Shown: positions 25,927 to 34,900, numbered from the stretch's first letter. The stretch is 64,000 nt of DNA from Halobacteriovoraceae bacterium (GCA_002711995.1 PASN01000001.1:21018-85017), one strand, 5' to 3'. Program-made: numbers and translations. Notes: generated by a model from the sequence alone, not told the origin.

Positions 25927-27762
25927 TTAGATTGTGTAAGCGAAATTTAGATTCATACCAAGAGAGGTTCTTTCGATCTCGGCCCCATCTCCATCAAACT
26001 CATGAGTGATTCTTTGCAAGAAGGTTCCGGCCTTAAGCTGCATATTGCTCTTTATTGAATAAATACCTTCACCGTATACCCTTAGACCAAAACTCTCGTA
26101 ACTTTCTCTAACTTCTTGTCCCATAGCAGGATCAGATCTAAAGAGTTCATCTTCTCCAAACAAGAAGACATTTACGCCAGCGTAAAGGCCAATTTTTTTC
26201 CAGTCTTTAACAAAGTATTTGGCTCCCAATGAAGTAAAGTCAAGAACTTGTGGGTCTTTTACGGCGAAGTTTCCACCTTCAGGATATAAAAAGTAGAACC
26301 TTCGAGCGACTAGGTCTGCTGAGAAAGTCCATCTAGGAGAATATTTGTAAGCTGCTCCAATTGAAAAGAATTCTTCGTCTTCATCATCTCTATCCTGAAT
26401 CTTATCTTCGTCTTCAACCTCATACTCTACGCCACCAAAGGCAATTTTTGTGGACCACTTATCACTCCAAACCTGCTCATAAGAAAAGATTGTGTCCATA
26501 GCGCTTTCAGTGACAAACTCGCTATCATCTCCTCCGCCATCTCCGCCTTTAAACGTTTGCGTTTCAGAATATGGAACCACTTCAAACGCAAGCTTGTGCT
26601 TCTTAGGCAAATACCAACGCCTAGAAGTTCTTGTTTCAGTTTTCTTGGTTTTAATTTGATTGGAGATCTCTTTATTAAGGGAGTTTACCTTGGCAACAGC
26701 TCTCTTAAGCTGCTCTTTGTCACCAGCGCTTGCAACCTTGGCAAGTTCTTTCTTATCAACAACAAAGCCTTTTTTAGCGTCTAGCTTCACACCTTTAGGT
26801 GGAACATAGTCGCCAGTAACCTGATCAACCTCTCCAAGATCTTCATCCACTTTATATGTTGCAGTCTTCTCATCTAAAACCGCATCTTCGCTTGGTGGCA
26901 CATAAAGACCTGTTTCGAAGTCTACATAACCGCCTGGCCTTGGGGCCTCACCAAGCTTTTTAAGCTCTGTAGCGGCATCTGTTGTTTTCATAACATCAGA
27001 GGCCTTCTTGGTGCTTCCCATTGACTTTGCCAATGCCTCATATTGCTTGGGAGCAATTTTAACTGGAGGCGTGGGAGCTTTCTTTGCCGCTTGAACACCG
27101 GAAAACTTTCCAGCGTCAACTTCAACAACTTCCTTTGCCTCGTTTAGTGACTTATCCAGGGCATCTAGCTCACTTGTGGAGTCCAGAACCTGATTTTTAG
27201 AAGAGTCAATCAACTCTCCCTTGGCCTGTCCCACTCCGTCACTGGATGCGACAGCTTGTTTGACCGCCTCTTCCTTTTTTACCATCGCAACTTTGCCTTC
27301 AACAGTAATAAGACTGGTGTTCTTGTTTGTTGGGTTGTAGGTGGCCTGAAACTTTGTCCCCCTAACGCCCATTACAGCTGAACGAGTCTTAACGATCATT
27401 TTATTTTTGTTTTCTTTATTGGATTTTTTATCCACCTCAGCTTTGATGGCGCCAGTTAGAAGATTGATCATGTTCGGCTTCTTTTTTGGCATCTTGGAAA
27501 CAACCACTTTGGACTTAGGCCCAAGGTTCATTGTTGATTTATTTGAAAACTTCAAACGAACCATACTTTTCTCGCCTGTGAGAATGGATGTGTCTTCAGG
27601 AAGAGACTCTCCAACCTTTACAGGGGTTGCCTTCAAGTCTCCTGGAGAAAGCTTTGTAACTTCTCCCCTTTTAATTAAAACTTTGGCAGTGGGAGCCGCG
27701 TTCAGAAGAAGTGGCTGAGTGACAAGGATAAAGGCCAAAAGCCTTGGCGTAAATTTGTTCAT
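25927..27762 (-). CDS. Exported FecR-domain protein with C-terminal outer-membrane barrel-like region
   Basis: This 611-residue protein has a signal peptide (to about residue 23). A FecR domain at about 25-165 includes SLPEDTSILTGEKSMVRLKF, INLLTGAIKAEV and the hallmark TRSAVMGVRGTKF. A long Lys/Ala/Pro-rich linker follows with two similar units (GLYVPPSEDAVLDEKTATYK and GDYVPPKGVKLDAKKGFVV). From about 375 on the chain is a beta-rich, Tyr/Phe-rich stretch like a small outer-membrane barrel, with strands such as KIAFGGVEYEV and MNLNFAYTI. There is no sigma factor or receptor gene, so it is not classical FecR signalling. It starts 5 bp after exbD and is the third gene of the exbB-exbD operon, so ExbBD may act on it. 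Confidence 0.82.
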   Translation of the reverse strand: MNKFTPRLLAFILVTQPLLLNAAPTAKVLIKRGEVTKLSPGDLKATPVKVGESLPEDTSILTGEKSMVRLKFSNKSTMNLGPKSKVVVSKMPKKKPNMINLLTGAIKAEVDKKSNKENKNKMIVKTRSAVMGVRGTKFQATYNPTNKNTSLITVEGKVAMVKKEEAVKQAVASSDGVGQAKGELIDSSKNQVLDSTSELDALDKSLNEAKEVVEVDAGKFSGVQAAKKAPTPPVKIAPKQYEALAKSMGSTKKASDVMKTTDAATELKKLGEAPRPGGYVDFETGLYVPPSEDAVLDEKTATYKVDEDLGEVDQVTGDYVPPKGVKLDAKKGFVVDKKELAKVASAGDKEQLKRAVAKVNSLNKEISNQIKTKKTETRTSRRWYLPKKHKLAFEVVPYSETQTFKGGDGGGDDSEFVTESAMDTIFSYEQVWSDKWSTKIAFGGVEYEVEDEDKIQDRDDEDEEFFSIGAAYKYSPRWTFSADLVARRFYFLYPEGGNFAVKDPQVLDFTSLGAKYFVKDWKKIGLYAGVNVFLFGEDELFRSDPAMGQEVRESYESFGLRVYGEGIYSIKSNMQLKAGTFLQRITHEFDGDGAEIERTSLGMNLNFAYTI

Positions 27763-27767
27763 AATTC

Positions 27768-28169
27768 CTACTTGGTGTTTTCTCGTTCCGTGATCAAAGA
27801 CAAGTTTTCAAGTTTATATTTTTGAAGAGTGTCGAGAACTTTTACCAATCTTTGGTATTTAACTTCCCCATCCACTCTAAGATTCACTAGCGACTTTTTC
27901 TGAACGTCTTCTAAAAGCTCGTTCAAGTTTTCAAGACTTGTGTCTTTGCCATTGAAAGCAATTTTCTGTCCAGAAAGCTCAATGGTAATCGTATCTTTGG
28001 CAACACTTTCTTTTTTGCCTTCTTCAGTTTTTGGAAGGCTTAATAAAAGAGCAAGCTCCTCTTTCTTAAATACGGAGGAAACCATGAAAAAGATCAAAAG
28101 TAGAAACACCACATCAATCAGAGGTGTGAGCTCGGGAGTTAATGCCTCTCTTTTGGATTTTCTAGACAT
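27768..28169 (-). CDS. exbD: ExbD/TolR family biopolymer transport protein
   Basis: The start is placed at the ATG at 28169; an in-frame TTG lies at 28181. The product of 133 residues has a short basic N-terminus and one transmembrane helix with the proton-carrying Asp19 in LTPLIDVVFLLLIFF. A periplasmic domain typical of ExbD/TolR follows. With ExbB it forms a proton-driven motor in the inner membrane. It overlaps exbB by 8 bp and is followed after 5 bp by the FecR/barrel gene. No TonB or TolA gene is adjacent. Confidence 0.9.
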   Translation of the reverse strand: MSRKSKREALTPELTPLIDVVFLLLIFFMVSSVFKKEELALLLSLPKTEEGKKESVAKDTITIELSGQKIAFNGKDTSLENLNELLEDVQKKSLVNLRVDGEVKYQRLVKVLDTLQKYKLENLSLITERENTK

Positions 28170-28695
28170 CTTTTGCGCCAAAAACTTCTTTTATTGTTGT
28201 TTTCTCAAGTCTGATTTCAAGGTCATCAAGAAGGCCGCTCAAATAGTTGTATCCAACAAAGTGAGGGATTGCCACGATCAGTCCCCCTACAGTCGTAAGA
28301 AGCGCCATGGATATGCCACCTGCAAATACAGATGGATTTGCAAGTCCTTGCTCAGAGATGACTTTAAAAGAACTAAGGATCCCCATAACGGTTCCTAAAA
28401 GCCCTAGAAGCGGAGCCACAGTGGCTATGATCTTAATAGTGGTCAGGCCACCTTCTAGATTGTGAACTCTAGTTTGAATTTCATCTTTTAATATCTGAAC
28501 AGACATGGAGGCGTCTTTTACAGCCCCCAGTTCATTAAACTTTGCCTTGATATCTGCAATGATGGCAGACATGTTCTTCTTGGCGTCCATGACCACAAAG
28601 ACCTTCCACAAGATGATGGCAATCCCAATAATGTTGGCAAGTAACAGCACATACATGATGGGTCCACCCTGATTAATATAGTCAAATAGTCTCAT
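28162..28695 (-). CDS. exbB: ExbB/TolQ/MotA-family proton channel protein
   Basis: This 177-residue protein has three transmembrane segments: about 12-30, then the pair GLTTIKIIATVAPLLGLLGTVMGIL and ISMALLTTVGGLIVAIPHFVGYNYL. These contain the conserved Thr/Pro/Gly residues of the MotA/TolQ/ExbB domain. It is shorter than E. coli ExbB (244) but in the range of many ExbB-like proteins. It is first in the exbB-exbD-FecR/barrel operon and would supply the stator pore of an inner-membrane energy transducer. Confidence 0.9.
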   Translation of the reverse strand: MRLFDYINQGGPIMYVLLLANIIGIAIILWKVFVVMDAKKNMSAIIADIKAKFNELGAVKDASMSVQILKDEIQTRVHNLEGGLTTIKIIATVAPLLGLLGTVMGILSSFKVISEQGLANPSVFAGGISMALLTTVGGLIVAIPHFVGYNYLSGLLDDLEIRLEKTTIKEVFGAKDV

Positions 28696-28759
28696 ACCTA
28701 GTCCTTGGTAATTATGTTTAAATTTATTTTACAAAACTTTGCGCGTATTACAAGACTGG

Positions 28760-29425
28760 TTAATCCCGCGCTCTCTTAGTGGCAAACATTTGGTAAAGTC
28801 TCTTTAGAATCCAAAAAGCCAAAAGCCCTAAGATCAATACTCCCACAGCAATTTTAAATTCTTTTATCTTTCCAAGAATAACTTCACCATAATAAGCGAC
28901 CAGCAAAACCTGTGTTGGAACCGATATCAAAGCGGCAGCTCCGTCAATGAGTATGAACTTCCAAAGAGGAACTCCCATAATCCCGCAGCTCAAGTGCCCT
29001 GGAAACCTAACACCTGGCGTAAACCTAAAAAGCCCACAGGCCCAATGACTATACTTGTTAAAGACATTGTTAATTTTATTGAAACGCTCTTGGCTTATTC
29101 GCTTATTAAAAAAGTTTGATTGCACAATCCTTCTACCAAAGGTCTTCCCTAAAAAGTATATGAGGACATCACTTCCGAGCACCGCAATAAAACAAACAAT
29201 GGATAGAATTATTAAATTAACGCCCTCCGCATCAGGAGTTGGTGGCGGATATTGATCAGGATGCATCGCCATATAGGCAACAATTCCAGCGCTCACAAGT
29301 GTCATCTCTTCCGGAATAGGAAGGCCGAACGAGCTTGCTGTCATAAACAATACTATAAAAGCGTAAACAAAAACGGGCTGATATGCGTAGCTAGCAAAAA
29401 AATCAACTATAGCTATTTCATTCAT
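28760..29425 (-). CDS. DedA family membrane protein
   Basis: This 221-residue inner-membrane protein has about five or six hydrophobic segments. The DedA signatures are SSFGLPIPEEMTLVSAG (F/G-x-P-x-PEE re-entrant loop) near residue 32 and FRFTPGVRFPGHLSCGIMG (G-x-R-x-PG) near 132-150. DedA proteins help recycle or flip undecaprenyl phosphate and phospholipids, and support proton-motive-force homeostasis. The gene has its own ribosome-binding site (AAGGA) and 64 bp separate it from the exbB start, so it may be independently transcribed. Confidence 0.92.
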   Translation of the reverse strand: MNEIAIVDFFASYAYQPVFVYAFIVLFMTASSFGLPIPEEMTLVSAGIVAYMAMHPDQYPPPTPDAEGVNLIILSIVCFIAVLGSDVLIYFLGKTFGRRIVQSNFFNKRISQERFNKINNVFNKYSHWACGLFRFTPGVRFPGHLSCGIMGVPLWKFILIDGAAALISVPTQVLLVAYYGEVILGKIKEFKIAVGVLILGLLAFWILKRLYQMFATKRARD

Positions 29426-29498
29426 AAATTTTCCTTAAAAATCAACATATCATAACAACTTCGCATATATAAAGACAGTTATTGGAAGAATTCACCTC

Positions 29499-32060
29499 TC
29501 AGCTTAGAAGAGACTTAATTTTTAACGAGTAAAAGCTTCTTCCGGATGCGATCGCAATCAAAAATGTTACAGCATACACTCCAACACCTATCTTCAACAT
29601 AAACATCCAATCTGGCCTTCCCACTCCATCAAAAAAGATAATGGAGACTACCTGTCCAAGGACCACGCTAAAGCCCAGACCAATGACGCAGGCCAGGGTT
29701 GCTAGGATAAAATACTCAGCTAAAAGAGTTTTCAAAAGTTGTCCTGGCGAGAAACCAAACACTTTCTGAATTGCCGCCTCAAACCTTTTCTTCTTAAGCT
29801 GATTTTGAGTGATGGCATATAGGGTGAAGAAGCCAATGCTTAGGCAAAGTCCGGCCATTATGGTCAAGGCCTGCGCCATGGCCTTAAAAATATTCATAAT
29901 CTTGGAAACAATTTCTGTAACCGAGACAATCGAAACATTTGAATACTTATCCACAATCTTGTCCTGAACCGCATAGCGCTGCTCTTCAGTAAGACTGTCG
30001 ACGGCCGCGAGGTATGTCTTTGGAGCGTCGTCTATGGCGCCTGGCTGAAAAACAATGAAGAAGTTTGGCAGGAAGCTCGTCCACCTCACTCTTCTAAGAT
30101 TTACAACCACTCCTTGAACTTCAATTCCAAGAATTTCAAAAGTAACCGTGTCCCCTATCTCAAGTCCAAGTCTTCTGGCGTAACGCCTCTCAATTGAAAG
30201 CTCAGCTGGTTTGGACTCGTCTTCATACCTTCCAGAAAATGGTCTTCCTTCTATTATTGTTTCACTTTCATTTGGCCCATCGGCAAAGCTTAGATTAATT
30301 CCCCTGTTTCTAAACCTTCTAGATGTCTCCTCCTCGCGAGTGGAGAAGGCCTCATCCTCTTTTTCACTTCTTTTAAATTTTTCTCCATTAATTTTTAAGA
30401 TTCTTGAGCGAACCATTGGAGATGGAGATCGCAGGCTAAATCCCTCCTCTTGTGCCAAGGCAACAAGTCCATCTTTTTGATACTCTTGAATATCAAATAA
30501 AAATAGATCTGGTTTCCTGCCCACATCCTGTTCAAGCTCCTCTCTAAGTGAAGTTTCAAGCTGGCCTATAAGCGATAAAAGCATAACTCCAATTGCCAAA
30601 GCGCAAATAGTCAAAGTTGAAGAGAGCCTATCTCTAGAAAAATATCTTGCCGCAAGCCCCCATGAGAGACTCAATGGACGGGTAAGATTTTTCTTAGTGA
30701 GCCACCTCTTGTCCATAAATGAAAATAAGACAGGGAAGCCAAGTGAAACAATGATCACCACAATGAAAAGGACCAAAGTAAAAAAGGTTCCTATTTTAAA
30801 TGAATGCGCCTGAGCAACGGCCAATCCCCACATGAAAAGGGCCAGAGGAGCGTATAGAAGAAGGTCTCTCTTCTCGAACTCCCATCTAAAGAATTGGCCG
30901 CCTTGAAAGAGGTTTTGAATTTTTCTTCCGACCATTTTTAAAAGAATAGGAGCGCAAATAAATAAACTGGCCCCAAAAGCTACAAGATAAGACAGATACA
31001 CCGTCTCCCAACCAAGCTTTAACTCGCCACTCATGCCTGTCCAAGTAGAAAGCGCGTCGCCAATAAGTGGCAAGATACTCCACACAAATACATTGGCGCC
31101 CAATACAGAGGCAAGGCTCAATACACCAAGTTGAAGAAAGTAAATCATTGAGATTTGACCAAGACTCATCCCGAGGCTTTTGAGAATTCCAATATCTTCA
31201 AGCTTTTCGAATAAAAAGTTTTGAAACAAATACCCTGAACCAATGCCACTTAGAAACAAAGCAACAAGTCCCACAAGTCCTAAATAGTCTGATAGATAAT
31301 TAAGTATTCTTCCGACCTGCTCGCTGGCGTCTTTTGGAAGTCTTATCCTAAGCCCTGGATCCTTTAAGATTTTTCCAAGCTCAAGCTTTACCTGTTCAGC
31401 TTTTTTCTCCCACTCAGGAAGAAGCTTCACAAGTTTCACATTGGTGGAAACGGACCCAAAAGATATAAGGTTTGTCTCTTTTAGATTGGATAGGCCAACG
31501 TAAACCTTGGGTGCAAGTCCAATTCCTCTTAAAGAGGTGCTCGTATCGTTTTCAATAACACCCATAACTTTAAAAGTTTTATCACCCAGACTTAGAGGGT
31601 CTCCGAGTTCCAACTTCATTTGGGCCATCAATTGAGGCTCAACCCAAATGTGGGATTTTTTTTGAAGGCCTTCCATGTCGCTGGTGTCCTTCTCAAGCTT
31701 TACTTCTCCATAAAAAGGAAAGCTTTTCTCAACGGCCTTTATCTGAACCAGTCGAGAACGCTTGTCTTTAGACTTTGACATGGAGTAAACCTCAATTGAG
31801 TCCATGACCTCCACGGCCTTGTCTTTGAGGTAGTCGTTAATACCTTGCGTTTCCTCTTTTGTGAGTGTTCTTCTTCCTGACACCGCCACATCCGCCGAGA
31901 GCAGCTGCTTACTTCTTTGATCCAACAAAGAGTTCACATTGTCTCTAAACGAGTGGAGTGTAACAAAACCACAAATCCCTAGGAATAGGTTGAATAAGAA
32001 CAAGGCAGTAAAGCCTCTGCTGTTAACGAGGTCTCTAAATGCTATTTTTAGAACGGTCAT
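29499..32060 (-). CDS. ABC transporter permease with two FtsX domains (YbbP-like)
   Basis: This 853-residue inner-membrane protein has TM1 near residues 18-36 and a MacB-like periplasmic domain. The first FtsX bundle is at about 255-370, with further helices at about 395-455. A second N-terminal helix (about 480-500) and periplasmic domain follow, then a final FtsX bundle at about 735-845. This 10-helix plan matches the YbbP family, which acts with a LolD-like ATPase. It overlaps the ATPase gene by four bases. In E. coli YbbAP lies beside tesA, and here tesA heads the same operon. A role in moving lipid-like or hydrophobic molecules across the envelope is inference. Confidence 0.92.
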   Translation of the reverse strand: MTVLKIAFRDLVNSRGFTALFLFNLFLGICGFVTLHSFRDNVNSLLDQRSKQLLSADVAVSGRRTLTKEETQGINDYLKDKAVEVMDSIEVYSMSKSKDKRSRLVQIKAVEKSFPFYGEVKLEKDTSDMEGLQKKSHIWVEPQLMAQMKLELGDPLSLGDKTFKVMGVIENDTSTSLRGIGLAPKVYVGLSNLKETNLISFGSVSTNVKLVKLLPEWEKKAEQVKLELGKILKDPGLRIRLPKDASEQVGRILNYLSDYLGLVGLVALFLSGIGSGYLFQNFLFEKLEDIGILKSLGMSLGQISMIYFLQLGVLSLASVLGANVFVWSILPLIGDALSTWTGMSGELKLGWETVYLSYLVAFGASLFICAPILLKMVGRKIQNLFQGGQFFRWEFEKRDLLLYAPLALFMWGLAVAQAHSFKIGTFFTLVLFIVVIIVSLGFPVLFSFMDKRWLTKKNLTRPLSLSWGLAARYFSRDRLSSTLTICALAIGVMLLSLIGQLETSLREELEQDVGRKPDLFLFDIQEYQKDGLVALAQEEGFSLRSPSPMVRSRILKINGEKFKRSEKEDEAFSTREEETSRRFRNRGINLSFADGPNESETIIEGRPFSGRYEDESKPAELSIERRYARRLGLEIGDTVTFEILGIEVQGVVVNLRRVRWTSFLPNFFIVFQPGAIDDAPKTYLAAVDSLTEEQRYAVQDKIVDKYSNVSIVSVTEIVSKIMNIFKAMAQALTIMAGLCLSIGFFTLYAITQNQLKKKRFEAAIQKVFGFSPGQLLKTLLAEYFILATLACVIGLGFSVVLGQVVSIIFFDGVGRPDWMFMLKIGVGVYAVTFLIAIASGRSFYSLKIKSLLS

Positions 32061-32722
32061 ATGGCCTTTAATTTCTTTGAGCTAAGTTCATAGATTTGAT
32101 CACATGATCTAGCGAGGTCGGTATCATGGGTAACCAAGATAAGAACACTCTCTCTTCTTTGGCAAAGTTCAAAAATCATATTCATCACAGACTCGCCAGT
32201 TTCAGTGTCCAGGTTTCCACTTGGCTCATCGGCAAGAATGATTTTTGGCTCTGGCGCTATTGCTCTGGCAACCGCAACTCTTTGACACTCTCCCCCACTA
32301 AGTTGGTGTGGGAAGTGGTTGGCCCTGTCAGCAAGTCCAACCTGCTCAAGAGCTTTCATTGCCTTCTCTCTTGGATTTTCTTTTTTAAGAATCTCCAATG
32401 GCAGCATAACGTTTTCCAAAGCGGTGAATGTCTTCATCAAGTGAAACTGTTGAAACACAATCCCAATATTTTCAGCTCTGTACTTTGCCAGCTCAGACTC
32501 TTTCATTGCGGTGATGTTTTGACCGTTAACCACAATCTTGCCCTCGTCTGGACGATCAAGGCCTCCAAGAAGACTAAGAAAGGTTGATTTTCCACTTCCG
32601 GACTTCCCAAGGATGGCTATAGACTTAGGCCTTTCTATTTGAAGGTCCAATCCATCAAGCACATCCAACTTTTTACTGGCCTGGGTGTAGCCTTTAACAA
32701 CTTTATCTACTTCAAGAATCAT
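32057..32722 (-). CDS. ybbA: LolD/YbbA-type ABC transporter ATP-binding protein
   Basis: This 221-residue ATPase has Walker A GKSGSGKST (about 39-47), signature LSGGECQRVAVARA, Walker B IILADEPSGNLD and switch His in LVTHD. The sequence IVFQQFHLMKTFTALENVMLP is typical of the MacB/LolD/FtsE subfamily. It powers the FtsX-type permease encoded immediately downstream, with which it overlaps by 4 bp; it also overlaps the upstream esterase gene by 4 bp. Confidence 0.93.
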   Translation of the reverse strand: MILEVDKVVKGYTQASKKLDVLDGLDLQIERPKSIAILGKSGSGKSTFLSLLGGLDRPDEGKIVVNGQNITAMKESELAKYRAENIGIVFQQFHLMKTFTALENVMLPLEILKKENPREKAMKALEQVGLADRANHFPHQLSGGECQRVAVARAIAPEPKIILADEPSGNLDTETGESVMNMIFELCQRRESVLILVTHDTDLARSCDQIYELSSKKLKAI

Positions 32723-33318
32723 AAAAGAGGCTCCAGATATTTTATAACAGTATTCGCAATCACTTCATGCCCCTTTTCATTAGGATGTATCCCATCTTCG
32801 ATGTTCAACTCTTTTCTTCCGCCTACATCTTTGAGCATGAAGGGGATCATTTTTAAATTGTGCTTTTCCTTAAGCTTTTTGTACATGCTTCTGAATTGCT
32901 TAACATAATCTTTGCCATAGTTTGGTGGAAGTCTCATCCCAGCAAGCAGCACCTTGATGTTCTTCTTCTTGGCGATGTTGATAATCTCTTCAAGGTTTTT
33001 CTCGGACTGAGATAGTTTGAGACCTCGAAGGCCGTCATTTGCTCCAAGGGCCAGGACCATAATGTCTGGATTTGATTTTTTAAGAAACCATCCAAGTCTG
33101 GACTTTCCACCCGCTGTGGTTGAGCCTGAAACTCCGCCATTAAGAACCTTTATGTCTTTGCCTTTGGCCTTTAACTTGTTCTCAACGATTTGAGGATACG
33201 CCTTCTCCTTCTCTATGCCGTACCCGGCCGTTAGAGAGTCACCAAGAAATACAATTTCAGTGGTGTTTGCAAGTGCGCTGGTAATACTAAGCAATGCTAT
33301 AAGTAGGTAGTTTTTCAT
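32719..33318 (-). CDS. tesA: TesA-like SGNH-fold arylesterase/lysophospholipase
   Basis: This 199-residue exported protein has signal peptide MKNYLLIALLSITSALA. The GDSL/SGNH blocks are GDSLTAGYG (Ser28), VSGSTTAGG, LALGANDGLRG and DGIHPNEKGH (catalytic Asp-x-x-His). TesA enzymes act in the periplasm on acyl-CoA-type thioesters, aryl esters and lysophospholipids. It is the first gene of a three-gene operon with the LolD-like ATPase and YbbP-like permease, joined by 4-bp overlaps. This keeps the association seen with tesA-ybbAP in other proteobacteria and suggests lipid turnover coupled to transport. Confidence 0.94.
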   Translation of the reverse strand: MKNYLLIALLSITSALANTTEIVFLGDSLTAGYGIEKEKAYPQIVENKLKAKGKDIKVLNGGVSGSTTAGGKSRLGWFLKKSNPDIMVLALGANDGLRGLKLSQSEKNLEEIINIAKKKNIKVLLAGMRLPPNYGKDYVKQFRSMYKKLKEKHNLKMIPFMLKDVGGRKELNIEDGIHPNEKGHEVIANTVIKYLEPLL

Positions 33319-33377
33319 GGCCAGATTTTACATGGCGAATTTGCCAATTTAAAGTAAAATAATCCTGATGCCTATGC

Positions 33378-33383
33378 TATAAT
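33378..33383 (+). promoter_or_regulatory. Extended -10 promoter of the small-protein/nuclease-fold operon
   Basis: A perfect TATAAT is preceded by TGC (extended -10). The predicted start near 33390 gives a short leader of about 14 nt with the TGGAGGA ribosome-binding site directly before the ATG at 33404. Confidence 0.55.
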
Positions 33384-33403
33384 CTCATTGATTGGAGGAA
33401 CCT

Positions 33404-33508
33404 ATGAACATCGCTTTTAAATCAATTGCGGCCGTTATTGTTGGAATAGCTATACTGCTAGGTGTCGTTACTGCACTAGGCATTCCTGTTGGTATTTTTG
33501 TAAAATAG
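33404..33508 (+). CDS. 34-residue single-pass membrane protein
   Basis: The ATG follows TTGGAGGAACCT, a strong ribosome-binding site, and the frame encodes MNIAFKSIAAVIVGIAILLG and then VVTALGIPVGIFVK. It is one hydrophobic helix of about 25 residues with Lys at both ends. Only one base separates its TAG from the ATG of the endonuclease/exonuclease/phosphatase-fold gene, so the two share an mRNA. No family is recognised. It may be a small membrane regulator, an anchor for the downstream enzyme, or mainly a translation-coupling leader peptide. Confidence 0.6.
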   Translation: MNIAFKSIAAVIVGIAILLGVVTALGIPVGIFVK

Positions 33509-33509
33509 A

Positions 33510-34445
33510 ATGGATCTTGATCTTCTGCTGTTTAACGTCCAAGACCTCTATGTCTTTATGGACAAATACAACGGTGAGGATTTAGAAACCATTGACGAGC
33601 CTCGTTGGCAGCAATTTTCCACAAGTTTTTTTCCCAATAAGCCTATTCGCAAACTTTACTCAATTAAAAACACTTTCGAATCTCTCGATCCAGACATCAT
33701 CATGCTTGTTGAGGTGGGTGGGGCCCAGAGCCTTCACAACTTTAACCAACACTTCTTAAACAATAAATATGAAGTGTTTCTAGAAGACTCTTTGTCCGAC
33801 AGAGGCATAGATGTGGGCTATTTGGTCAAAAAAAGCTCCATGCTTGAGTGTGAGCTTTTAAATAAGAGCAATGTGAGGCTTGGAAATGGCAAAAGATTTT
33901 CAAGGGGGCTCTTTGAGCTAAGAGTAAAAAAAGACGACAAGCTCATTTGCAATCTCCTACTCACTCACTTGAAGTCAAAACTTGATCTGAAAAAAGAGGA
34001 CTTCGAAGGAAGAGGCCAAAGATCAGCGGAAGTCGACTACATATCAAAACATTACTCAAAGCTTCAGGAAAAACGTCCTGATCTGCCAATACTTGTATGT
34101 GGAGATATGAATGGAATTATCTATAAAGATGAAACCGAAGAAGAGCTCTCTCAATTCTCAAAGGTTGGCCTTATCGATGTGTATGAAGCTTTGGACCTGC
34201 CTTTGGAAGAGCGCCACACCTACTATTTTTTCAACAAGCAAAGACAGCGAATTCCCATGCAGCTTGACTACATGCTTATCAATTCAAAATTTAAGCAACT
34301 AGTGGATAAGAGCACTAGGGTCATTCCAATTGACATTGACTTGGTGCCCTACCCTCCTATGGATCTAAAACAGAAGAAAAAGCTCTCAAGCGATCACTAT
34401 CCTGTCTTTTGCAGGCTAAATCTTACTTCATCTGACAAACTCTAA
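33510..34445 (+). CDS. Endonuclease/exonuclease/phosphatase (EEP) family enzyme
   Basis: This 311-residue cytoplasmic protein without a signal peptide has all EEP blocks in order: Asn in LLFNVQDL, the metal-binding Glu in IIMLVEVGG (near residue 69), His in LLLTHLKSK, Asp/Asn in VCGDMNG, Asp in QLDYML, and the terminal SSDHYPV Asp-His pair. The family cleaves phosphodiester or phosphomonoester bonds in nucleic acids, phosphoinositides or sphingolipids with Mg2+. The substrate cannot be told. The gene starts 1 bp after the 34-residue protein gene and has no ribosome-binding site of its own beyond that context, so it depends on coupling. Confidence 0.87.
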   Translation: MDLDLLLFNVQDLYVFMDKYNGEDLETIDEPRWQQFSTSFFPNKPIRKLYSIKNTFESLDPDIIMLVEVGGAQSLHNFNQHFLNNKYEVFLEDSLSDRGIDVGYLVKKSSMLECELLNKSNVRLGNGKRFSRGLFELRVKKDDKLICNLLLTHLKSKLDLKKEDFEGRGQRSAEVDYISKHYSKLQEKRPDLPILVCGDMNGIIYKDETEEELSQFSKVGLIDVYEALDLPLEERHTYYFFNKQRQRIPMQLDYMLINSKFKQLVDKSTRVIPIDIDLVPYPPMDLKQKKKLSSDHYPVFCRLNLTSSDKL

Positions 34446-34521
34446 AAATTTTACAAGATCCATCAACAAGACATTCCTTAAAGACTATCTTGAACGAGCT
34501 AGATTTCATCGGGGGAGAGAA

Positions 34522-34899
34522 ATGAAACTATTTATTATTTGCATGGCCATATTAACTTCAACCGCTCAGGCCTTTTTTAGTGAGGAGCCAGTAGAGTGTA
34601 GACAGGCCGTAGTGGACGCCAGGTTTGCCCTAAGAGACCCTATTGAGCCGCACGCTTTCGCAAGTATGGACAGAAAAGAATTCAATATGGCCGCAAGAGA
34701 CTTCAATGCTCTTAGCACAGAGGAGCAAAAGAGCTACTACAACTCTCTTACTCCAATGGACACAATTGTTTACAATACTTTAACTTACGTGGGAGCTGTC
34801 ATTGCCTTTTTTGCTGAAAATGAAGATTACAGCGAGCTAATGGCAGATTACGTTTTAGAACTAAAGGGCCATTATAAGGCCCTTCAGAGTTGTATATAG
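34522..34899 (+). CDS. Small exported protein of unknown function
   Basis: This 125-residue protein has a signal peptide (MKLFIICMAILTSTAQA) and a helical, acidic mature chain. Two Cys (in EECRQ-like VECRQAV and the C-terminal LQSCI) probably form a disulphide. A hydrophobic stretch, TLTYVGAVIAFFA, lies near residues 87-99. The ribosome-binding site is GGGGGAGA upstream. I recognise no family. Its last codons contain a perfect hairpin that may terminate the convergent regulator gene, whose stop lies one base away. Confidence 0.75.
   Translation: MKLFIICMAILTSTAQAFFSEEPVECRQAVVDARFALRDPIEPHAFASMDRKEFNMAARDFNALSTEEQKSYYNSLTPMDTIVYNTLTYVGAVIAFFAENEDYSELMADYVLELKGHYKALQSCI
34864..34884 (-). terminator. 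Hairpin inside the end of the exported-protein gene, possible terminator for the convergent regulator gene
   Basis: AAGGGCC (34864-34870) and GGCCCTT (34878-34884) form a perfect 7-bp stem. On the minus strand it is followed by TAGTTC, a weak T-tract. It would have to serve both a coding and a terminating role. Confidence 0.4.
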
Positions 34900-34900
34900 C

